Shown here piece after piece: positions 59,117 through 64,000 of a stretch of 64,000 nt of DNA. This DNA is from Chloroflexota bacterium. Its GTDB lineage: Bacteria; Chloroflexota; JAHJIN01. The notes under the pieces were generated by a model. The model did no database searches. It was not told where the DNA came from and was given only the letters and a program-made list of their open reading frames with translations. Each line of letters begins with the position of its first letter. Position 1 is the first letter of the stretch. Location: assembly GCA_018823415.1 (NCBI GenBank), contig JAHJIN010000196.1, positions 1-64,000 of the forward strand. The letters run 5' to 3'. A program made the translations under genes and the position numbers.

Positions 59117-61594
59117 ATGAAAGGCCAGACCAAGCAGCAACTCGTCGATGAATTGGCAGCACTGCGCCAGCGGATCTCGGAACTGGAAGCGTCGGAACCC
59201 GAGCACAAGCGTTCGGAAAAGGCGCTGCTGGAATCTGAGGCCCGATGGTATTCGCTGACTATGAATTCTCCCGACCATATCCTGGCGCTGGATATGGATC
59301 TCAACATCCAGTTTGTGAACTATGCCTCACCGGGCTTGACATTAGAAGAACTGATAGGTACTCCCCTCTACACCTACTTGGCAGCAGAAAGGCAGTCCGA
59401 GATCAAGGCTCTCCTGGAGAACGTGCTGGAAACCGGCGAGCCGGCCAGGTACGAAACGAAATTTGACACCTCGGACGGCGGTATCATCCACTATGAATCA
59501 CTCGCTGTACCCAGGGTATTGCATGAAAAAGTAGTCGGCCTTGTCGTCACTGCCCGCGACATCACGGAGCGCAAGCGAGCGGAGGAAGAACTCAAGCTGA
59601 ACGAGTCGCGCCTGAATTCGCTGCTCGAGATCAGCCAGATGGCGCACGAATTAAGCGAGCAGGAAATCGTTCAAATGGCGATAGAGGAAGCGGTCAAGCT
59701 CACCGGCAGCGAGATTGGCTATCTGCATTTCGTCAACCCCGACCGGCAAACGATCGAGTTGGTGACCTGGTCAGAACGGACGAAAGAGTTGTGTGTAGCC
59801 GCATACGATAGCCACTACCCAATGGACCAGGCGGGAGTGTGGGCGGACTGCGTTCGATCAGAAAAGCCGGTCGTTCACAACGACTATCAAAATCTGGCCG
59901 ATAAGAAGGGCTACCCAGCGGGGCATGTGCACCTGATACGCCACGTAAGCGTGGCCGTTCTCGACGAAGACAAGGCCGCACTCATCGTCGGCGTGGGCAA
60001 CAAGGAAACAGACTATGACGAAACTGATGTGCGGCAACTGCTGCTGGTAGGGAACCAACTGGGCCGGATCTTGCAGCGCAAGCGGTCGGAAGAGGCGCTG
60101 CGCCGGCGCATGGAAGAACTGGCCGTCCTGCACGCCATCGCCATGGCCGGGGCCGAGACCACAAGCCTGGACACACTGCTCGAACTCACCATCATGATTA
60201 TTGGCAAGTTGTTCGACGCTGATGCCTTTGGTCTGGGCCTGGTCGACGAGGGGGCCGGCGTGCTGCGCGTTCACCCGGCGTCGGTGGATATCAGCGGTCA
60301 TCCCCACGGGTTCACGATCCCGCTGGGCCAGGGCGTGACCGGGCAGGTGGCAGCGACGGGTCGCCCCCGGCGCATCCCGGACGTGACTCACGAGCCCGCG
60401 TATCTGCCAGTGACGCCGGGGATGCGCTCCGAGTTGAGCGTGCCGCTCAAGGTGGGCCAGCGCGTCATCGGGATACTCAATGCCGAGAGCCGGCGCCCGA
60501 ATGCCTTTAGCGAGGATGACGAGCGCCTGATGATGACGTTCGCCGGGCAGTTGACCACCGCCATCGAAAAAGTGCGGCTGTTCGAGGCCGAGCACCGCCG
60601 GGCCGAAGAGGCGGAGACCCTGCGTCAGGCCGGGGCCGCGGTCGTCGCCACCTTGCAGCAAGAGGAGGCCGTCGAGCGCATCCTGCACGAGTTGGCCCGT
60701 GTGGTGCCCTATGGCAGCGCCGCAGTGCAATTGTTGCGCGAGGGCTATGTGGAGAACGTCGGCGGGCGCGGCTGGCCGGACTCGACGATCGTGGTGGGCC
60801 TGCGCTTTCCGGTGCCCGGCGATAACCCCAACACCATAGTGATCCAGCAGCGTCAATCCCTCATCTTGCCGAACGCGCCTGCTGCCTATGCCGATTTTTT
60901 ACAAGATCCGCACACACGCATCCGCTCCTGGCTCGGCGTGCCACTGATCGTTCGCGGTCAGGTGATCGGCATGCTGGCCCTGGACAGCGAGCAGCAGGAC
61001 TTTTTCACATCCGATCACTCCCGGCTGGCGGCGGCCTTTGCCGACCAGGTGGCCATCGCCATCGAGAACGCCCGGCTGTTCCGGGAGTTGCAGTACCTGG
61101 CCATCACCGACTCGTTGACCGGCCTGTTCAATCGCGGCCACTTTTTCGAACTGGCTAAACGCGAGTTTGCGCGTGCCCGGCGTTACCAGCACGCCCTATC
61201 CGCGCTCATGCTGGACATTGATCGGTTCAAGCGCGTGAACGATACCTATGGGCACGCCGCTGGCGATCAGGTACTGCGCGTGGTGGCCGAGCGCTGCCAG
61301 GGCAGCATGCGAAGCACCGACGTGCTGGGACGCTATGGGGGTGAAGAGTTTGTCGCACTGTTGCCGGAAACCGCGCTCGTCCATGCCCAGAACATGGCCG
61401 AACGGCTGCGCGTCCAGATCGCCCAACCAGCCCTCCATGATGGGCATCCCCTGGTGACAGTTACCGCCAGCCTGGGCATCGCTCTTCTGGATGTAGGATG
61501 TACCGACCTGGATACCTTGCTCCAGCGCGCCGACGAGGCCCTCTACGCGGCCAAGCGGGCCGGGCGAGACTGCGTGCGCGTGTGGCAAGGTTGA
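59117..61594 (+). CDS. PAS/multi-GAF diguanylate cyclase
   Basis: 825 residues; GAGGAGGA upstream. Order: short coiled coil, PAS (about 45-155, ending ARDITERKRAEEEL), GAF 1 (about 180-325, GYLHFVNPDRQTIELVTW), GAF 2 (about 345-500), GAF 3 (about 510-655) and GGDEF (about 665-822). Active site RYGGEEF, with RSTD five residues before it as a probable I-site. It should make c-di-GMP in the cytosol in response to ligands or redox. Second GGDEF protein in the window. Confidence 0.92.
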   Translation: MKGQTKQQLVDELAALRQRISELEASEPEHKRSEKALLESEARWYSLTMNSPDHILALDMDLNIQFVNYASPGLTLEELIGTPLYTYLAAERQSEIKALLENVLETGEPARYETKFDTSDGGIIHYESLAVPRVLHEKVVGLVVTARDITERKRAEEELKLNESRLNSLLEISQMAHELSEQEIVQMAIEEAVKLTGSEIGYLHFVNPDRQTIELVTWSERTKELCVAAYDSHYPMDQAGVWADCVRSEKPVVHNDYQNLADKKGYPAGHVHLIRHVSVAVLDEDKAALIVGVGNKETDYDETDVRQLLLVGNQLGRILQRKRSEEALRRRMEELAVLHAIAMAGAETTSLDTLLELTIMIIGKLFDADAFGLGLVDEGAGVLRVHPASVDISGHPHGFTIPLGQGVTGQVAATGRPRRIPDVTHEPAYLPVTPGMRSELSVPLKVGQRVIGILNAESRRPNAFSEDDERLMMTFAGQLTTAIEKVRLFEAEHRRAEEAETLRQAGAAVVATLQQEEAVERILHELARVVPYGSAAVQLLREGYVENVGGRGWPDSTIVVGLRFPVPGDNPNTIVIQQRQSLILPNAPAAYADFLQDPHTRIRSWLGVPLIVRGQVIGMLALDSEQQDFFTSDHSRLAAAFADQVAIAIENARLFRELQYLAITDSLTGLFNRGHFFELAKREFARARRYQHALSALMLDIDRFKRVNDTYGHAAGDQVLRVVAERCQGSMRSTDVLGRYGGEEFVALLPETALVHAQNMAERLRVQIAQPALHDGHPLVTVTASLGIALLDVGCTDLDTLLQRADEALYAAKRAGRDCVRVWQG

Positions 61595-61610
61595 GTTGTC
61601 CGGTGGCATC

Positions 61611-61806
61611 ATAGTGCCGCTGGCATACTGGGCCACCGAAGAACGCGAGGACCTGGCCGATGGCATTTACATCACCGGCGGTGTGGAACCCGGCGATGCC
61701 GTGCGTGACCAGCACCGGCTGGCATTGGGCGGCATGGCCCCGGGGGGTACCATCTCACCGTGGCGTTGGTGGCCGGCGACGGGCGGGTGGCCGGGCCGGT
61801 CGACTG
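61611..61806 (+). pseudogene. Decayed copy of the GT39-like C-terminus
   Basis: 61684-61806 is nearly the same as 58951-59072 (shared ...GCCGTGCG-GACCAGCACCGG...). A one-base loss (CCCGGGGGTG to CCCGGGGGG) shifts the frame. Before that, VPLAYWATEERED parallels LTLFWRATEQPAAD of the full gene. It is a short non-functional remnant. Confidence 0.75.
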
Positions 61807-61809
61807 GGG

Positions 61810-61830
61810 GTGCTAGTGATACGCTAGCAC
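61810..61830. other. Small hairpin near the element edge
   Basis: GTGCTAG / CTAGCAC with a 7-nt loop. The 10-mer GGTGCTAGTG here (61809) recurs at 63928. Confidence 0.5.
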
Positions 61831-61850
61831 GCCACACACCGGGCAACACA

Positions 61851-61880
61851 AAAGGCCCTGCGCAAGTAGGGCCTTTTTTT
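61851..61880 (+). terminator. Intrinsic terminator
   Basis: AAAGGCCCT / AGGGCCTTT with an 8-nt loop and T7. It closes the plus-strand unit before the tRNA fragment; A-tract on the left also allows minus-strand use. Confidence 0.85.
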
Positions 61881-61895
61881 CGGGGACAATGTAAC

Positions 61896-61936
61896 TGGCT
61901 CCCGGAGTAGGACTCGAACCTACAACCTAGCGGTTA
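61896..61936 (-). tRNA. 3' half of a tRNA (probably Asn), att site of an integrative element
   Basis: On the minus strand: TAACCGCT, variable loop, T-arm GTAGG-TTCGAGT-CCTAC, acceptor TCCGGGA, discriminator G and CCA. The D-arm and anticodon 5' half are missing: the sequence upstream (61937 on) is unrelated. A G discriminator, a 3' strand pairing with TCCCGGA and TAA after the break fit tRNA-Asn(GTT), cut in the anticodon loop. A tyrosine recombinase gene lies 180 nt away, so this is likely an attachment-site half. Confidence 0.7.
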
Positions 61937-61950
61937 CGACTTGATGACAA

Positions 61951-62095
61951 GGAGAAGCCCCGCCACAAGGGGCGGGGCAAGTCCTCAAAGGGTGCAGGGG
62001 GCGGGAGCCACCCCCACCCGAGGGCAGGGTGGAAGCCCCGCTCTCGGAACCGAGCGCGGCGCTAAGGGCGTCGAGGCGAAGCTCCGACGCCCCAG
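61951..62095. ncRNA. GC-rich multi-hairpin segment, possible IS605/IS607-type end or omega-RNA remnant
   Basis: Consecutive stems on the plus strand: GCCCCGCC / GGCGGGGC (61957-61978), GGGGG / CCCCC (61997-62015) competing with CCACCC / GGGTGG (62014-62032), CTCGG / CCGAG (62043-62054) and GGGCGTCG / CGACGCCC (62066-62092). The GAAGCCCCGCC hairpin and AGGCGAAGCTC loop recall the right ends of TnpB elements. No tnpB gene is present. It spans the 180-nt gap between the tRNA half and the integrase. The identity is tentative. Confidence 0.35.
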
Positions 62096-62115
62096 CGACG
62101 GGCGAGTTTACTCAT

Positions 62116-63033
62116 TCAAGTGCGGGTTCCATCCTTCTGATCCCTCTTCTCCACAAAATCGGCCGGGCTATATTGTTTGTACAGCCTCCTCGCTTGCAAC
62201 GCCATCGTGTACCGTTCTACCATGCGAATGTCACTCCACCGGCCGATCTTTTGTACTACCCGCGATGGTGCCCCCGCCTCGGTAGAGATGCAGGCAAAAG
62301 CCCGACGAAAAGCGTGAGGCGACACGCCCTCAACGCCCGCCTTTTTCCCCAGGCGTCGCAGAATGTTGCGCAAACCCGATGTCGTTAGCGGTTGCCTCGG
62401 CGTGAGCCCACCTAGCGACACGAATACCGTCTCCACGCCCTCTGCCGCTGACCGCACATCTAGCCAGGCCTGCAATCGCTGGACCGTTATGTTGCCAAAG
62501 GGGACCATCTCTTCATCTCCCCCCTTGCCGATCACCGTCAACAGCCCTGCATCCAGTACCACATCTGCCATCCGCAGTCGGCAAAGCTCCGCCGCCCGCA
62601 AGCCCGAGTCCACCAGCAGGCTGATCATCGCTTGATACCGCAGGCCGGCAACCGTCTCCAGGTCGCACGCATTCACGAGCGCCTGCACCTCATCGGCTGT
62701 CAATGTCCGCTGGATGCGTTCTTTTACCGTTGGCACTTTGAGCGCTCGCCCTGGATCCGCTCTGATGATCCTTTCCTCACGGCACCAGGCAAAGAACGCC
62801 CGCGCCGCGCATACCGCCTGCTTGATCGTGGCCGAACCCCACCAGCCATGCAATGCAGCGCCCCATTCCCGCAGCAAAGTGCGAGATATTTCTTCCAGTT
62901 GCTCACCTACTCGCTCGGTCAGCCAGTCCGCCATCTTCCTCAAGTGCCATTTATATTGTCGCACTGTCACCTCACTCCTACCGGCCTGACGCATTGCAAT
63001 CGCGAACTCGTCTATCGCATCCCTTACCAACAT
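62116..63033 (-). CDS. Tyrosine recombinase (XerC/D-like integrase)
   Basis: 305 residues; AGGGAGG 7 nt before ATG. N-terminal SAM-like core-binding domain (about 1-90) and catalytic domain with the full residue set: Arg in DSGLRAAELCRL (about 148), Lys in VIGKGGDEE, HAFRRAF (H-x-x-R, about 247), the helix GRWSDIRMVERYT with the Tyr nucleophile (about 282). It should catalyse site-specific integration/excision, most simply at the tRNA half 180 nt away. Its start lies 23 nt from the end of the broken second recombinase. Confidence 0.92.
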   Translation of the reverse strand: MLVRDAIDEFAIAMRQAGRSEVTVRQYKWHLRKMADWLTERVGEQLEEISRTLLREWGAALHGWWGSATIKQAVCAARAFFAWCREERIIRADPGRALKVPTVKERIQRTLTADEVQALVNACDLETVAGLRYQAMISLLVDSGLRAAELCRLRMADVVLDAGLLTVIGKGGDEEMVPFGNITVQRLQAWLDVRSAAEGVETVFVSLGGLTPRQPLTTSGLRNILRRLGKKAGVEGVSPHAFRRAFACISTEAGAPSRVVQKIGRWSDIRMVERYTMALQARRLYKQYSPADFVEKRDQKDGTRT

Positions 63034-63055
63034 GACGGACCTCCCTTTTGGCCAG

Positions 63056-63536
63056 CTATTCTACTCGCTTCTCTGAGACCCGGCACCCGATGTCGCTCAG
63101 GAAACGCACGATAGCATCGTCCCGGGGGTCGGTCGCTACTGCCAATAGGCGCTTCAGGTCCCGGCGGCTGATGGCCCAGGGGATCCGCTGTTTCGGAAGC
63201 TTGGCGGTCGACGCAGGCTATAGGGCTCGTGGGCAGATGTTCCTCCTTGACTAGCCAGTTGAAAAAGCAGCGCAACACGCGGTAATAGGCGTCCACGGAG
63301 TAAGGACTCAACCCGCAGGGCACCGCTACCCGCGTCGGGTGCTCCGTGTGTTTTTCCGTCCGTGACTGTAGCCGGGCCATAAAGCCCCGGACCGTCGCGA
63401 CCTCCCACCAGGGAACCCCGTTGACGTAGCATTGGTACTGGGCGATGTGGTCCTGGTACCACCCGACCCTGCAAGGTGCTGACCGTGCCCCCTGCCACGC
63501 TTCCACAAATTCCTCGTTCAACGCTTCCAGTTCCAT
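63056..63536 (-). pseudogene. Frameshifted, truncated second tyrosine recombinase
   Basis: ATG 63536 has GGAGGT 8 nt upstream. The first frame gives a recombinase N-terminal domain (EEFVEAWQGAR ... CFFNWLVKEEHLPTSPI). Homology then moves one base (+1) near 63205-63225 to PASTAKLPKQRIPWAISRRD, LKRLLAVATDPRDD and FLSDIGCRVSEKRVE, ending at TAG 63056-63058 just past the first catalytic Arg. The rest of the catalytic domain is lost. The original frame stays open to 63024 but without homology. Confidence 0.7.
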
Positions 63537-63775
63537 TTCCGTACACCTCCGACAAATAGTCGCCTGGGGTTTGCCAAGCGCCAGGACTAGTCTAACGGAA
63601 TCGGTCGTATCCTGGCAATTGGCACGCGCGAATCTCCCAAGGAAACCAAGCTGCCTGCGATGTCCGGGATGGAGGAGGTGTTTCAGGTCCAGCCCGGACG
63701 AAAAGGTGTTGATAGCGCGGTTGAACCATATCCACAGGGTGTCCGTTCGCCGCGTGTGTGCCATACACAACAACA

Positions 63776-63806
63776 GGGCCGGCCTAGCGCATGGCCAGGC
63801 CGGCCC
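63776..63806. other. Palindrome in the right-hand non-coding stretch
   Basis: GGGCCGGCCT / AGGCCGGCCC, perfect 10-bp arms with an 11-nt loop. In 63537-64000 I see no convincing protein gene, only this palindrome, a promoter-like site and a terminator. Confidence 0.5.
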
Positions 63807-63817
63807 CACTGCCATCC

Positions 63818-63846
63818 TTCCGGTGGTATGGCAAACATGGTATAAT
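63818..63846 (+). promoter_or_regulatory. Extended -10 promoter
   Basis: TTCCGG (weak -35), 17-nt spacer ending TGG, then TATAAT (63841-63846): an extended -10 type promoter. A transcript would run into the terminator at 63929. Confidence 0.5.
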
Positions 63847-63928
63847 ACAGCCAGCCCGCCTGCTGGTGTTTCAGTTGGCGGGTCAGGGGGTCGGGGGGTG
63901 GTGGTACACTCCCCAATCCCCGCCTCAG

Positions 63929-63992
63929 GTGCTAGTGGGGCCACTGGTGAGCGAGAGCTCGGCTGGAATGCCCCACTAGCACTGGTTTTTTT
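63929..63992 (+). terminator. Intrinsic terminator with 12-bp stem
   Basis: GTGCTAGTGGGG (63929-63940) and CCCCACTAGCAC (63971-63982) enclose a 30-nt loop; TGG then T7 follow. With the promoter at 63818-63846 it would delimit an RNA of about 140 nt. Confidence 0.75.
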
Positions 63993-64000
63993 AAACTATC

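Larger units (their letters stand above)
61896..64000. mobile_element. One end of an integrative element
   Basis: From the tRNA 3' fragment rightwards: a structured GC-rich segment, an intact tyrosine recombinase and a frameshifted second recombinase, then about 460 nt with no clear gene. The other end, which should carry a complete tRNA, lies beyond 64000. Confidence 0.6.

Noticed and set aside
61937-62115. Second half of the tRNA, making an intron-containing gene
   Set aside because: No D-arm or anticodon-stem partner for the visible 3' half could be found in 61937-62115; integration at the anticodon loop is simpler.

Overview
The window is about 64 kb of high-GC bacterial chromosome, densely packed and mostly housekeeping or signalling. 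No rRNA gene, complete tRNA gene or CRISPR array is visible. Several traits suggest a Chloroflexota (Anaerolineae-like) genome. These are secreted proteins with long Thr-Pro stalks, an exported protein ending in a YLPLxLK-type tail, a large GT39-like membrane glycosyltransferase with a C-terminal beta-sandwich region, a KimA-type permease beside two RCK proteins, and GAF/GGDEF receptors. This placement is an inference from gene style, not from a marker gene. Promoters are easy to read: many genes have a TTGAC-like -35 and a TATAAT-like -10 spaced 16-18 nt.

Layout. 1-5 kb: end of a three-gene FAD/iron-sulfur dehydrogenase operon, hutI and an anchored alpha/beta hydrolase. 5-10.4 kb (minus): three exported or anchored proteins of unknown role. 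10.7-13.4 kb (minus): a tetR - flavodoxin/ferredoxin - geranylgeranyl-reductase-like operon. 13.5-19.7 kb: malQ, a glycosyltransferase, a TPR-GGDEF protein, prmA and rsmE. 19.8-28 kb: MFS exporter, lipoprotein, corA, a KimA-like K+ importer, two TrkA/RCK proteins and mgtE, a potassium/magnesium block. 28-31.4 kb (minus): EamA permease, a nuclease-like/methyltransferase fusion and a GNAT protein. 31.5-36.4 kb: OYE-like oxidoreductase, trmO-like gene and a UvrD helicase with an internal DnaQ exonuclease. 36.4-43 kb: SWIM protein with a leader/sRNA region, then a protein kinase - PP2C - J-domain/VWA - zinc-ribbon/FHA operon. 43.2-51.4 kb (minus): dksA-like, lspA, flavodoxin, a tandem diadenylate-cyclase protein, rluD-like, mazG-like, amidohydrolase, argS and a FecR-like protein. 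51.5-61.6 kb: a MITE, tyrS, an APC-USP-USP-DUF389 fusion, a GT39-like protein and a multi-GAF GGDEF protein. 61.6-64 kb: one end of an integrative element, with a tRNA 3' half, an intact tyrosine recombinase and a broken second one.

The most interesting regulation lies in leaders. tyrS follows a short ORF with a Tyr-Ile-Tyr run, a U-tailed terminator and a competing antiterminator pairing. mgtE follows a proline-rich short ORF in a C-rich, G-poor leader, recalling the logic of enterobacterial mgtA. The SWIM gene follows a promoter/short-ORF/terminator unit. A modular intergenic repeat family sits at gene 5' ends and sometimes carries the ribosome-binding site.

Two systems stand out. One is the kinase/phosphatase/J-VWA/FHA cassette, which resembles but does not match known vWA-PP2C-kinase triads. 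The other is a c-di-AMP theme: a protein with one canonical and one apparently degenerate diadenylate-cyclase domain, in the same window as a KimA homologue and two RCK proteins, which belong to families that bind c-di-AMP elsewhere. All boundaries and folds were read by eye, and no database search was possible.
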